Position numbers and translations under genes: made by a program. From Actinomycetes bacterium (GTDB taxonomy: Bacteria; Actinomycetota; Actinomycetes; Actinomycetales; Microbacteriaceae), in NCBI GenBank assembly GCA_023457615.1, contig JAEWKY010000268.1, positions 1 through 44,742 on the forward strand: DNA of 44,742 nt. The letters are read 5' to 3'. The stretch's first letter is position 1. The number at the start of each line of letters is the position of its first letter. A model generated the notes under the pieces. The model was not told the DNA's origin and did not search any database. It saw only the letters and a list, made by a program, of their open reading frames with translations. Shown here in pieces: positions 33,183-42,955 of the stretch.

Positions 33183-33212
33183 AATGTACGCAGGCCGCGT
33201 CCGTGATGTCAA
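33183..33212 (-). promoter_or_regulatory. Promoter of the ceb operon
   Basis: On the minus strand: consensus -35 TTGACA (33207-33212), 18-nt spacer, -10 TACATT (33183-33188). Expected transcription start near 33176, placing the CebR operator at about +6 to +20. Confidence 0.75.
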
Positions 33213-33222
33213 CAACGAGAAA

Positions 33223-33251
33223 CCCCCGACCAGGAAAGTCCTGATCGGGGG
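33223..33251 (-). terminator. Intrinsic terminator of the DHA2 transporter gene
   Basis: On the minus strand a 13-bp stem (CCCCCGATCAGGA / TCCTGGTCGGGGG, one G-T pair) with a 3-nt loop is followed by TTTCTCGTTGTT. It lies 15 bp after the transporter stop and just before the ceb promoter, so it insulates the two minus-strand units. Confidence 0.82.
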
Positions 33252-33265
33252 CCTCTTCGCGAAAC

Positions 33266-35188
33266 TCAGCGACGCGCCGGCTCGGCCGTGTCGTCCGCCT
33301 CCTCGACGTCGGCCGCGAGGCCGGGCGCCGCGTACGCGCCGACCGTGTTGGCCGCCTCCTGGGCGTCCATCGCGAGCTCGTCGGCGAGGGCGTCGCCGCT
33401 CTCCGCGAGCCGCGCGTCGTGCGCCTCCTGCACGGCCGACTTGTCGCGCAGCGGTTGGGCCCGCAGGAAGAACGAGAGCACGAACGAGACCGCGACGACC
33501 GCCGCCGCGACCCAGAACACCGTCACCGTGGCGCTCGCGAAACCGTCGAGGAACGGCGCCGAGAGCGCGGGATCGGCGGTGTTCAGGAACGACGTGTCGC
33601 CGTTGAGCGAGGTGCCGACCGAGCCGCCGTCCGAGGGGAGTCCGTCGCCCAAGGCGGCCACGAGCTGATCGACCACGCCGCCGCGCGTCGCGTCGTCGGC
33701 GAGGTCGACGCCGGGCGGCAGCTGCGAGGTCACCTGCGCGACGATCGGGTCGTAGATCGCCTCCATGATCCCCGCGTTCTGCGTGGCGGAGGCGACCGCC
33801 GGGTCGAGTGCGGCGTCGAGCGCCGTGCGCACGAGATCGGTCTTCCCGAACGCCGCGGCGATCGTCTCCGGGAGCCGGCTGAACAGCACCGAGAAGATGA
33901 CGGCGACGCCCACGGTGCCGCCCATCTGGCGGAAGAACGTGGAGGCCGAGGTCGCCACGCCCATGTCGCGCACGCCGACGGCGTTCTGGCTCGCCAGGGT
34001 GAGGGTCTGCATGAGCTGACCGAGCCCGAGACCGGCGCCCAGCATCCCGACCATGATCACCCAGACGGGCGTCGTGTAGTTCGCGACGAGGGCGAGGAAC
34101 GCGAACGAGGCCGCGAGCAGACCCGTGCCGAGGATCGGGAAGAGGCGGTAGCTGCCGGTGCGCGCGATGAGCTGGCCGCTCGCGATCGACGAGATCATGA
34201 GCCCGAGCACGAGCGGGATCATGAAGAGCCCCGCCTCGGTCGGCGTCGCTCCGTTGACGAGCTGCAGGTAGAGCGGCAGCGACATCATCGCGCCGAACAT
34301 GCCGAAGCCGACCAGGATGCCGAGCACGGTCGCCATGGAGAACGTCGGCGACCGGAACAGCTTGAGCGGCAGCAGGGCGTCGTCGCCCATCGCGCGCTCG
34401 ACGAGCACGAACGCGATGAGGCCGACCACGCCGACGATGTAGCACGCGAAGGCGATCGGCGACGACCAGCCCCACTCGCGACCCTGCTCCGCGATGAGGA
34501 GCAGCGGCACGATGCCGATCACGATCGTCGCGGCGCCCCACCAGTCGATGCGCACCCTGCCGTGCGCGTGACGCGGGATGTGCAGGTAGGCGAGCACGAG
34601 GGCGAGCGCCCCGACGCCGATCGGCAGGTTGACGAAGAACACCCAGCGCCAGCCCTCGACGAAGAGGATCTCGGCCTGGCCGGCGAAGAGTCCGCCGATG
34701 AGCGGGCCGAGCACGCTCGAGACGCCGAAGACGGCGAGGAAGTAGCCCTGGTACTTGGCGCGCTCGCGCGGGGCGAGGATGTCGCCCATGATCGTGAGCG
34801 GGAGCGACATGAGGCCGCCGGCGCCGAGGCCCTGCACGGCGCGGTAGATCGCGAGCTCGTACATCGTGTTGGCGAAGCCGCAGAGCAGCGACCCGACGAG
34901 GAACAGCACGATCGCGATGATGAAGAGCGGACGGCGGCCGAAGAGGTCGCTGAGCTTGCCGTAGATCGGCGTCGTGATCGTCGAGACGATGAGGAACGCC
35001 GTCGTGGCCCAGGCCTGCAGATCCTGGCGGCCGAGGTCGTCGGCGATCGTGCGCATCGACGTGCCGACGACGGTCTGGTTGAGCGAGGAGAGGAACATCG
35101 CGGCCATCAGGCCGAAGATGATGAAGAGGATCTGCCGCTGGGTCAGCAGCGGCTGCCCGGTCGCGGGCGCGGTCGTCGTGGTGGACAT
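33266..35188 (-). CDS. DHA2 family (EmrB/QacA) MFS multidrug exporter
   Basis: A 640-residue, 14-segment exporter. Family motifs are LNQTVVGTSMRTIADDLG (about 36-53), GKLSDLFGRRPLFI (motif A, about 77-90) and AVFGVSSVLGPLIGGLF (motif C, about 151-167). A long extracytoplasmic loop (about 430-550, rich in D, P and V) precedes the last segments, and the cytosolic tail is about 60 residues. GAAGGA precedes the ATG. The gene has its own promoter and terminator and no adjacent regulator. Probably exports an antimicrobial or dye-like compound with proton antiport; substrate unknown. Confidence 0.89.
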   Translation of the reverse strand: MSTTTTAPATGQPLLTQRQILFIIFGLMAAMFLSSLNQTVVGTSMRTIADDLGRQDLQAWATTAFLIVSTITTPIYGKLSDLFGRRPLFIIAIVLFLVGSLLCGFANTMYELAIYRAVQGLGAGGLMSLPLTIMGDILAPRERAKYQGYFLAVFGVSSVLGPLIGGLFAGQAEILFVEGWRWVFFVNLPIGVGALALVLAYLHIPRHAHGRVRIDWWGAATIVIGIVPLLLIAEQGREWGWSSPIAFACYIVGVVGLIAFVLVERAMGDDALLPLKLFRSPTFSMATVLGILVGFGMFGAMMSLPLYLQLVNGATPTEAGLFMIPLVLGLMISSIASGQLIARTGSYRLFPILGTGLLAASFAFLALVANYTTPVWVIMVGMLGAGLGLGQLMQTLTLASQNAVGVRDMGVATSASTFFRQMGGTVGVAVIFSVLFSRLPETIAAAFGKTDLVRTALDAALDPAVASATQNAGIMEAIYDPIVAQVTSQLPPGVDLADDATRGGVVDQLVAALGDGLPSDGGSVGTSLNGDTSFLNTADPALSAPFLDGFASATVTVFWVAAAVVAVSFVLSFFLRAQPLRDKSAVQEAHDARLAESGDALADELAMDAQEAANTVGAYAAPGLAADVEEADDTAEPARR

Positions 35189-35222
35189 GGGTCCTTCGTC
35201 GGAGGGAGCGGCGCGCGGAAAA

Positions 35223-35265
35223 TTGCGCAGACTGCAAAGTTACACCCTCGGCAGACATCCGGCAA
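35223..35265 (-). promoter_or_regulatory. Promoter and candidate operator of the DHA2 transporter
   Basis: On the minus strand: -35 TTGCCG (35260-35265), 17-nt spacer, -10 TAACTT (35237-35242). TTGC-N7-GCAA (35223-35237) overlaps the start region just downstream of the -10, where a TetR-like repressor could act. Confidence 0.55.
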
Positions 35266-35290
35266 CGCGGTCGGACCGTAAACTGTCGCG

Positions 35291-36130
35291 GTGACCGACC
35301 AGCCCGCCGAGCCCCCGCTGGTGCGCGTGCGGTACCGCGGTCCGACGCCGCGGCAGCGCCGCATCCGCCTCCTCGCGACGATCGCGAGCGTCGTCGTGGT
35401 GGCCGCGCTCCTCGTCACGGCCTTCGTCGTCTTCTCGCCGCGTCCGCAGACCCCGGTCGCCGAGCCGTCCGACAGTCCGACGCCCACCGGCACCCCGACG
35501 CCGACCCCCACGCCGACCCCGACCCCGACGTTCCCCATGGACCAGTACTCCCTCGACGACCCGACGAGCCCGTGGGTCGTCGTCAACAAGCAGCGCCCGC
35601 TCCAGCCGCAGGACTACGCGCCCGCCGACCTCGTGGGCCTCAGCTTCATCGACGGCGGTCAGATGCGGGCCGAGGCCGCGGGGCAGGTCGAGGCGCTCGC
35701 CGCGCAGTTCACCGCCGAGACCGGGCTGCAGTTCCGCACGATCTCGTCCTACCGCTCGTACAGCCGCCAGGTGGACGTCTACAACGGCTGGGTGTCGCAG
35801 CTCGGCCAGGAGGCCGCCGACCTCACGAGCGCGCGGCCGGGGCACAGCGAGCACCAGACCGGCATGGTCATCGACTTCGGCGCCGTCCCGGCGCAGTGCG
35901 ACCTCGACCAGTGCTTCGCCGACACGACGCAGGGGTCGTGGCTCGCCGCGAACGCCTACCAGTGGGGCTTCATCCTGCGCTACCCGGACGGCTACACCCC
36001 GATCACGGGTTACGAGTTCGAGCCGTGGCACTACCGCTACGTCGGCGTCGAGCTCGCGACCGAGATGCACGACACGGGCATCGCGACGCTCGAGGAGTTC
36101 TTCGGGCTGCCGGCCGCCCCGACGTACTGA
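35291..36130 (+). CDS. VanY-like D-alanyl-D-alanine carboxypeptidase
   Basis: A 279-residue membrane-anchored peptidase. One N-terminal membrane segment (about 27-49) is followed by a Pro-Thr linker (about 61-80, (PT)n) and a VanY/D-Ala-D-Ala carboxypeptidase domain. Zinc and catalytic motifs are SSYRSYSRQ (about 152-160), RPGHSEHQTGMVIDFG (about 182-197) and EPWHYRYVG (about 241-249). It should trim peptidoglycan stem peptides outside the membrane. TAAACT (35279-35284) lies exactly 6 nt before the GTG start, suggesting leaderless translation. The linker DNA is a short ACCCCG-type tandem repeat that may vary in length. Confidence 0.88.
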   Translation: MTDQPAEPPLVRVRYRGPTPRQRRIRLLATIASVVVVAALLVTAFVVFSPRPQTPVAEPSDSPTPTGTPTPTPTPTPTPTFPMDQYSLDDPTSPWVVVNKQRPLQPQDYAPADLVGLSFIDGGQMRAEAAGQVEALAAQFTAETGLQFRTISSYRSYSRQVDVYNGWVSQLGQEAADLTSARPGHSEHQTGMVIDFGAVPAQCDLDQCFADTTQGSWLAANAYQWGFILRYPDGYTPITGYEFEPWHYRYVGVELATEMHDTGIATLEEFFGLPAAPTY

Positions 36131-36133
36131 GAC

Positions 36134-36138
<5 letters not shown>
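36126..36138. other. Palindrome spanning two convergent stop codons
   Basis: ACTGAG-A-CTCAGT is perfectly symmetrical and contains both the VanY-like stop (36128-36130) and the pgm stop (36134-36136, minus strand). The genes are 3 bp apart with no other terminator visible. Confidence 0.6.
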
Positions 36139-37750
<1,612 letters not shown>

Positions 37751-37770
37751 GCCCCGATCCTCGCACTTGG

Positions 37771-37814
37771 CGGGTTTCGATACACCGCCCTTGCGGGCGG
37801 CACTCAACCCGCGA
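37771..37814. repeat. Dispersed palindromic intergenic repeat, copy C
   Basis: Minus-strand unit: GGGTTGAGTG, hairpin CCGCCC-GCAA-GGGCGG, then TGTATCGAAACCC. The flanks match copies A and B; the stem differs by paired changes. Unlike A and B it lies between divergent genes (pgm and pheA), within 25 bp of both start codons, so it cannot simply be a gene-end terminator. Confidence 0.85.
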
Positions 37815-37836
37815 GGGCGGTCGCTAGTGTCTACCC

Positions 37837-38769
37837 ATGCCGTCGTACAGCTACCTCGGGCCCGCCGGCACCTTCACCTGGGTCGCGCTGACGCAGGTGC
37901 CCGAGGCGCAGGGCGCGGAGTGGCGCAGCGTCAACAACGTCGGCGAGGCGCTCGACGACGTGCTCACCGGCCGCAGCGTCGGCGCCGTGATCGCGATCGA
38001 GAACAGCGTCGAGGGCGGCGTGAGCGCGACGCAGGATGCCCTCGCGAACATCCCGGGGCTCCGCATCGTCGGCGAGTACCTCGTGCCCGTCAACTTCTCG
38101 CTCGTCGCCCGTCCCGGCACGGCGCTGTCCGACGTGCGGGTCGTCGCCGCGCATCCGGTCGCCTACGCACAGTGCCACCTCTGGCTCGACCGGGAGCTGC
38201 CCGACCACGAGCACCTCCCCGCGACCTCCAACGTGAGCGCGGCGACGGGGCTGCTCGAGCCGGGCGGCATCGCGGACGCCGCCGTCGCCCCGCCCGGGAT
38301 CGAGCGCGAGCACGGGGTCGAGGTGCTCGCGACCGGGATCGGCGACAACCCGAACGCCGTCACGCGCTTCGTGCAGGTCTCGGCGAGCCGCGCCATCCCG
38401 GAGCGCACGGGGGCCGACAAGACGAGCGTCATCGTCGAGCTGCCGTCCGACGCGCCCGGCGCGCTCATGGAGATGCTCGAGCAGTTCGCCACCCGCGGCG
38501 TCAACATGAGCCTGCTCGAGTCGCGGCCGATCGGCGACGCCCTCGGCCGCTACAGGTTCGTCGTCGACCTCGACGGTCACATCGCCGACGAGCGGGTCGC
38601 CGACGCGCTGCTCGGACTCAAGCGGTTCAGCCCGAACGTCATGTTCCTGGGGTCGTACCCGCGGGCGGATCGTCAGCAGATCGACGTGCGGTCGCGCTAC
38701 GGCGACGACGTGTTCGTCGAGGCGCGCGACTGGCTGCGCGCGATCCTCTCGGGCGAGCCCGGGGTCTAG
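37837..38769 (+). CDS. pheA: Prephenate dehydratase
   Basis: A 310-residue monofunctional prephenate dehydratase (phenylalanine biosynthesis). The catalytic domain (about 1-185) opens with SYLGPAGTF and contains AIENSVEGGVSATQDAL and the NAVTRFV motif (about 170), whose threonine is catalytic. An ACT regulatory domain (about 195-275) carries the ESRPI motif for phenylalanine feedback. No chorismate mutase domain. TAGTGT (37825-37830) sits exactly 6 nt before the ATG. Confidence 0.92.
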   Translation: MPSYSYLGPAGTFTWVALTQVPEAQGAEWRSVNNVGEALDDVLTGRSVGAVIAIENSVEGGVSATQDALANIPGLRIVGEYLVPVNFSLVARPGTALSDVRVVAAHPVAYAQCHLWLDRELPDHEHLPATSNVSAATGLLEPGGIADAAVAPPGIEREHGVEVLATGIGDNPNAVTRFVQVSASRAIPERTGADKTSVIVELPSDAPGALMEMLEQFATRGVNMSLLESRPIGDALGRYRFVVDLDGHIADERVADALLGLKRFSPNVMFLGSYPRADRQQIDVRSRYGDDVFVEARDWLRAILSGEPGV

Positions 38770-38781
38770 GAGAGGTCTCGG

Positions 38782-39327
38782 ATGGCGGACGACTCAGGGA
38801 TCGACCCCCGCTACGCGGCGCAGTTCCAGCGCGGCTACGACCCGTCGGTGCAGGGCACCACGGCGCCCGCGCCGCCGAGGCCGCGAGCCGAGACGCCCGT
38901 GCGGCTTGCCGGGGGACCCGAGTCGGCGGCGGTGCGGGTCCCGGATCGACCCGTCGCCCGCGCGCATCCCGCCGCGCCTCAGCCGTCGGCGGCCCCCGCG
39001 GCATCCGGATCGCGCGAGCGCGGATACCTCGACCCCGAGGCGCCCGAGGTCGAGGCAGGGGAGCCCGAACTCCGCTCCGCACGCCGGCGGCGGCCCGTCG
39101 CGGAATGGGTGCTGCTCGGCTTCGCGGCACTGCAGCTCGTCGGCTCGCATGCCGCCGTGTGGCTGCAGGGCGAGAGCCAGAACGGCGGCGTGAATTTCGG
39201 CCCCGGCCTCGACGGCGTACTGCTCTTCCTCTTCACGAACTCGTTCCCCGGCCCGCTGTTCGTCGGTGGACTCGTCGCGCTCCTCCTCTGGATCGCCCTG
39301 CGCGCGACGGGTCGGGCGTCACGGTGA
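38782..39327 (+). CDS. Uncharacterised membrane protein with proline/alanine-rich N-terminus
   Basis: A 181-residue protein. The first 100 residues are disordered, rich in P, A and R, opening MADDSGIDPRYAAQFQRGYDP. Two membrane segments follow (about 107-126 WVLLGFAALQLVGSHAAVWL and about 155-175). AGGAGAGG precedes the ATG. It follows pheA by 12 bp and overlaps the next gene as GTGA, so a three-gene transcript is possible. I do not recognise a family with known function. Confidence 0.72.
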   Translation: MADDSGIDPRYAAQFQRGYDPSVQGTTAPAPPRPRAETPVRLAGGPESAAVRVPDRPVARAHPAAPQPSAAPAASGSRERGYLDPEAPEVEAGEPELRSARRRRPVAEWVLLGFAALQLVGSHAAVWLQGESQNGGVNFGPGLDGVLLFLFTNSFPGPLFVGGLVALLLWIALRATGRASR

Positions 39328-39617
39328 GCCTGCGCTGGGTGCTCGCCGCCTTCGGCGTCGCGGCCGTGGCGCTCTCACTGCCCGTGACGATCCTCGTTCG
39401 CATCGCCGCGGTGCAGGCGCGGATGAACTCCCCCGAGGTGGCGGAACTCTCACCCGACGAGCAGGCGGCGCTCGCCCGCGAGGTCAACGACGCCTGGATG
39501 CTCCTGCAGCACCTGCCGTGGTTCGTCGCGGGCGCACTCGTCGCGATCTCCGCGGCGCTTGCGATCCTCGCGCGGCGGGCTCAGCTCGCCGCGTCCGCCT
39601 CCGCGACCGCTTCCTGA
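39324..39617 (+). CDS. Small two-segment membrane protein
   Basis: A 97-residue protein with membrane segments at about 6-28 and 67-87 flanking an acidic loop (VAELSPDEQAALAREVNDAW). The GTG start overlaps the stop of the previous membrane protein gene. Its last 37 nt overlap the end of the convergent diacylglycerol-kinase-family gene. It is probably a partner of its upstream neighbour; function unknown. Confidence 0.7.
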   Translation: MSLRWVLAAFGVAAVALSLPVTILVRIAAVQARMNSPEVAELSPDEQAALAREVNDAWMLLQHLPWFVAGALVAISAALAILARRAQLAASASATAS

Positions 39618-40648
39618 GACGCCTGCTGCTCCTCGGCCTTCTCGTCCCGCGTCGGGGCGTCGAGCGTGTGGCCCGCGGGCAGACGCACCCGCACGGCACC
39701 GGGATCGACCGTCGCGCGAAACCCCTTCACCTCGCCGAAGACGTCGCCGTCGAGCTCGAAGTCGTCGGGGCGCTCGAGCGACACCTCGAACTTCGCGCCC
39801 TTGAGGTAGCGCAGCGTGCGCACCTCCTTCGTCAGGCCCATGAGCTTGCGGCCGACCTGCGAGCGGCGCAGCACGCCGTTCTCCCAGACGATCTTGATCC
39901 ACACCTCGAGCCAGCCGAAGAAGCCCTCCGGCCGCAGCGTCACGATGTCGAAGAGCCCGTCGTCCACGGCCGCCTCGGGCAGCAGCAGGATGTTGCCGGG
40001 CAGCGAGCCGCAGTTGCCGACGAGCACCGTGTGCGCGTTCATCGTGCGCGGGGGCGCGTCGTCCAGGCGGAAGCGCACGCGCATCCTGTTGGTGTCGCGC
40101 AGCGCCTTGCGGATCGCGTCGATGTAGGCGAGCCAGCCGACCTTCTTCTTGAGCTCCTCGTCCTGGTTGACGATCATCTTCGCGTCGAGCCCGATGCCGG
40201 CCATGACGAGGAAGGCGTGCGTCTCGACCGAGCCGTCGGCGCGACGCAGGTCGGCGATGCCGAGATCGATCGCGTGGTCGTCGCCCGTGAAGGCGGTCGC
40301 GACCGACTCCTCGAGGTTGTTGAGCGAGAGGCTCAGGTTGCGCGCGAGGAGGTTGCCCGTGCCCGACGGCAGCAGTGCCAGGGCGGCGTCGGCGTCGCGC
40401 AGGCCTTCGGCGACCGCGCGCACGGTGCCGTCGCCCCCGGCCGCGATCACGACCTCGGCGCCCTGCGCCGCGGCCTCCTTCGCCTGACCCGTGCCCGGGT
40501 CCTCGACGCTCGTCTCGAGCCAGAGGCTCTCGCCCCAGCCGGCGTCCTTCGCGGCCTGGTCGACGGCGACGCGGAGGGCGTCGACATCCACCTTCACGGG
40601 GTTGTAGACCACGGCCGCACGACGCGTGGCCGCAGGCGTCGCGGGCAT
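39581..40648 (-). CDS. Diacylglycerol/lipid kinase family protein
   Basis: A 355-residue protein of the DagK/YegS type. The nucleotide-binding motif AAGGDGTVRAVAEGL (about 69-83) and LLPSGTGNLLARNL (about 92-105) are characteristic. The C-terminal beta domain covers about 150-320. It should phosphorylate a lipid diol such as diacylglycerol; substrate not determined. TACCGT (40655-40660, minus strand) lies exactly 6 nt before the ATG. The tail (about 330-355) is acidic and Q/E/A-rich. It overlaps the convergent small membrane gene by 37 nt. Confidence 0.88.
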   Translation of the reverse strand: MPATPAATRRAAVVYNPVKVDVDALRVAVDQAAKDAGWGESLWLETSVEDPGTGQAKEAAAQGAEVVIAAGGDGTVRAVAEGLRDADAALALLPSGTGNLLARNLSLSLNNLEESVATAFTGDDHAIDLGIADLRRADGSVETHAFLVMAGIGLDAKMIVNQDEELKKKVGWLAYIDAIRKALRDTNRMRVRFRLDDAPPRTMNAHTVLVGNCGSLPGNILLLPEAAVDDGLFDIVTLRPEGFFGWLEVWIKIVWENGVLRRSQVGRKLMGLTKEVRTLRYLKGAKFEVSLERPDDFELDGDVFGEVKGFRATVDPGAVRVRLPAGHTLDAPTRDEKAEEQQASQEAVAEADAAS

Positions 40649-40714
40649 GCGACCACGGTAGACCACGGGATGCCGGGGCACGGGGGCTTGCGGGGCCGTC
40701 AATAGGATGGGACG

Positions 40715-41977
40715 GTGATCGATCCGCAGCTCCTGCGCGAGAACCCCGATGTCGTCCGGCGCTCGCAGGAGGCGCGCGGCGTCTCTGCCGACACCGTCGA
40801 CGCGGCCATCGCCGCCGACGTCGCCCGCCGCGCCGCGATCCTGGCGTTCGAGACCGTGCGCGCGGAGCAGAACGCGTTCGGCAAGACCGTCGCCGCCGCT
40901 CCGAAGGAGGAGAAGGCCGCGCTCGTCGACCAGGCGAAGGAACTCGCGGCCCAGGTGAAGGCCGCGCAGGCGGCGGTGACCGCGGCGGAGGCGGAGTTCG
41001 ACGAGGTCGTCGGCGGCATCCAGAACGTCGTGCTCGACGGGGTGCCCGCGGGCGGCGAGGAGGACTTCGTCGTGATCCGCGAGGTCGGCGCTCCTCGCGA
41101 GTTCGACTTCGCGCCCCGCGACCACCTCGAGCTCGGCGAGCTGCTCGGCGCGATCGACATGCCGCGCGGCACGAAGGTCTCGGGGTCGCGGTTCTACTTC
41201 CTCAAGGGCGTCGGCGCGCGCCTCGAGTTCGGCCTCATCCAGATGGGGCTCGACCGCGCCCTCGCGGCGGGCTTCGAGCCGCTCATCACGCCGACGCTCG
41301 TGCGGCCCGACATCATGGCGGGCACCGGCTTCCTCGGGGCGCACTCCGACGAGATCTACTACCTCCAGGACGACGACCTCTACCTCACCGGCACGAGCGA
41401 GGTGGCGCTCGCCGGCTACCACAAGGACGAGATCCTCGACGTCTCGAACGGCCCGATCCGCTACGCCGGCATCTCGACGTGCTACCGCCGCGAGGCGGGG
41501 TCGTACGGCAAGGACACCCGCGGAATCATCCGCGTGCACCAGTTCCAGAAGCTCGAGATGTTCTCCTACGCCGACCCGGCCGACGCCGAGAAGGAGCACG
41601 AGGCTCTGCTGGCGATGGAGGAGGGGATGCTCTCCGACCTCGGCCTCGCCTACCGGGTCATCGACGTCGCAGCCGGCGACCTCGGCTCGAGCGCCGCGCG
41701 CAAGTTCGACACCGAGGCCTGGGTGCCGACGCAGGGCGCCTACCGCGAGCTCACGTCGACCTCGAACTGCACGACCTACCAGGCGCGCCGCCTCGACATC
41801 CGCCACCGCGCCGCCGACGGCAAGACGGCGCCCGTCGCCACGCTCAACGGCACGCTCGCGACGACGCGCTGGATCGTCGCGCTGCTCGAGACGCACCAGC
41901 AGGCCGACGGCTCGGTCGTCGTTCCCGAGGCGCTGCGCCCGTACCTGGGCGGCCTCGCCGTGCTGGAACCGAAGTGA
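40715..41977 (+). CDS. serS: Seryl-tRNA synthetase
   Basis: A 420-residue class II synthetase. The N-terminal tRNA-binding arm is about residues 1-105 with a long coiled coil. Motif 2 is STCYRREAGSYGKDTRGIIRVHQFQK (about 254-279); the motif 3 region contains ELTSTSNCTTYQARR (about 345-359) and TLNGTLATTRWIVALLE (about 378-394). It charges tRNA-Ser; both tRNA-Ser genes in the window lie within 2.5 kb downstream. GTG start with TAGGAT (40703-40708) exactly 6 nt upstream. Its stop overlaps the HAD gene as GTGA. Confidence 0.95.
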   Translation: MIDPQLLRENPDVVRRSQEARGVSADTVDAAIAADVARRAAILAFETVRAEQNAFGKTVAAAPKEEKAALVDQAKELAAQVKAAQAAVTAAEAEFDEVVGGIQNVVLDGVPAGGEEDFVVIREVGAPREFDFAPRDHLELGELLGAIDMPRGTKVSGSRFYFLKGVGARLEFGLIQMGLDRALAAGFEPLITPTLVRPDIMAGTGFLGAHSDEIYYLQDDDLYLTGTSEVALAGYHKDEILDVSNGPIRYAGISTCYRREAGSYGKDTRGIIRVHQFQKLEMFSYADPADAEKEHEALLAMEEGMLSDLGLAYRVIDVAAGDLGSSAARKFDTEAWVPTQGAYRELTSTSNCTTYQARRLDIRHRAADGKTAPVATLNGTLATTRWIVALLETHQQADGSVVVPEALRPYLGGLAVLEPK

Positions 41978-42792
41978 CCCCGTCCGAGCGCTGGCTCGTC
42001 GCGCTCGACGTCGACGGCACCGTGCTGCAGGAGGACGGCACCCTCACCGACGCAACGATCGCCGCCGTGCAGGCGGTGCGGGATGCCGGCCACGAGGTCA
42101 TGCTCTCGACCGGGCGCTCGATGTCGATGACGCTGCCCGTGATGGAGCGGCTGGGCCTGACCTCGGAGTACGTGGTGTGCGCGAACGGCGCCCTCGTGCT
42201 GCGCCGCGATCCCGAGGCGCCCGTCGGCTACGCCCGGCACCACGTCGAGATCTTCGACCCGACCGAGGTGCTCGAGACGATCCGCGGACACCTCGAGGAC
42301 GCGAGCTTCGCCGTCGAGGATGCCGAGGGGGTCTTCCGCTTCACCGGGCACTTCCCCGACGGCGCGCTCGGCGCGGCGAGCCAGAAGGTCGAGTTCGACG
42401 AGCTGCTGCACATGGAGGCCACGCGCGTCGTCGTGCTCTCCCCGGGGCACAAGACCGACGACTTCCTCGACGTCGTCGAGCGGATGGGTCTGCACAAGGT
42501 CACCTACAACGTCGGCTGGACCGCGTGGCTCGACATCGCGCCCGACGGCGTGAACAAGGCGACGGGGCTGGAGCGCGTGCGCGCCGCCCTCGGCATCCCG
42601 GCATCCCGGGTCTTCACCGCGGGCGACGGACGCAACGACATCGACATGCTCGAGTGGACCGCCGCGGGCGGCGGAGTCGGCGTCGCGATGGGGCAGGCGC
42701 CGGACGAGGTGACGGCCGTCGCGACCGAGGTGACGGGCACGGATCTCGACGACGGGCTCGCCGCCGCGCTCACACGGCACTTCCAGGGTTAG
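41974..42792 (+). CDS. HAD-superfamily hydrolase (Cof-type)
   Basis: A 272-residue HAD phosphatase. Motif I is LDVDGTVLQEDG (about 10-21), motif II is LSTGRS (about 45-50), the lysine region is DGVNKATGLERV (about 191-202) and motif IV is AGDGRNDIDML (about 216-226). The large type C2 cap lies between motifs II and III. Likely dephosphorylates a small phosphorylated metabolite; substrate unknown. The GTG start overlaps the serS stop, so it is translated from the serS mRNA. Confidence 0.9.
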   Translation: MTPSERWLVALDVDGTVLQEDGTLTDATIAAVQAVRDAGHEVMLSTGRSMSMTLPVMERLGLTSEYVVCANGALVLRRDPEAPVGYARHHVEIFDPTEVLETIRGHLEDASFAVEDAEGVFRFTGHFPDGALGAASQKVEFDELLHMEATRVVVLSPGHKTDDFLDVVERMGLHKVTYNVGWTAWLDIAPDGVNKATGLERVRAALGIPASRVFTAGDGRNDIDMLEWTAAGGGVGVAMGQAPDEVTAVATEVTGTDLDDGLAAALTRHFQG

Positions 42793-42833
42793 GGGCCTCC
42801 GGGTCCGTTACGATCGGGATCCGGATTCGCCAG

Positions 42834-42918
42834 GGAGGGCTGTCCGAGCGGCCGATGGAGCCAGTCTTGAAAACTGGTGGGCAGAAATGTCTCGTGGGTT
42901 CGAATCCCACGCCCTCCG
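42834..42918 (+). tRNA. tRNA-Ser (anticodon UGA)
   Basis: An 85-nt class II tRNA. Acceptor GGAGGGC pairs with GCCCTCC (42911-42917), discriminator G. The anticodon stem CCAGT/ACTGG encloses loop CTTGAAA with anticodon TGA at 42868-42870. It has a long variable arm and T-arm GTGGG-TTCGAAT-CCCAC. The CCA end is not encoded. TACGAT (42809-42814) is a likely -10. Confidence 0.96.
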
Positions 42919-42955
42919 CCCCTGCCGTCACCCCATCAGGAAACGAGGTCCCGAC

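Noticed and set aside
33419..35281. 620-codon plus-strand frame antisense to the DHA2 exporter
   Set aside because: Composition is dominated by R, E, H and D as expected of a shadow frame; the opposing frame encodes a clear 14-segment exporter.
35475..35530. Short tandem ACCCCG-type repeats as a CRISPR or regulatory repeat
   Set aside because: They encode the Pro-Thr linker of the VanY-like protein in frame; no spacers or repeat-spacer structure.
37751..37762. Leaderless promoter for pgm (GAGGAT 6 nt before the ATG)
   Set aside because: The essential first T of the -10 is absent and the -35 would lie in the repeat, so it was not counted among leaderless genes.
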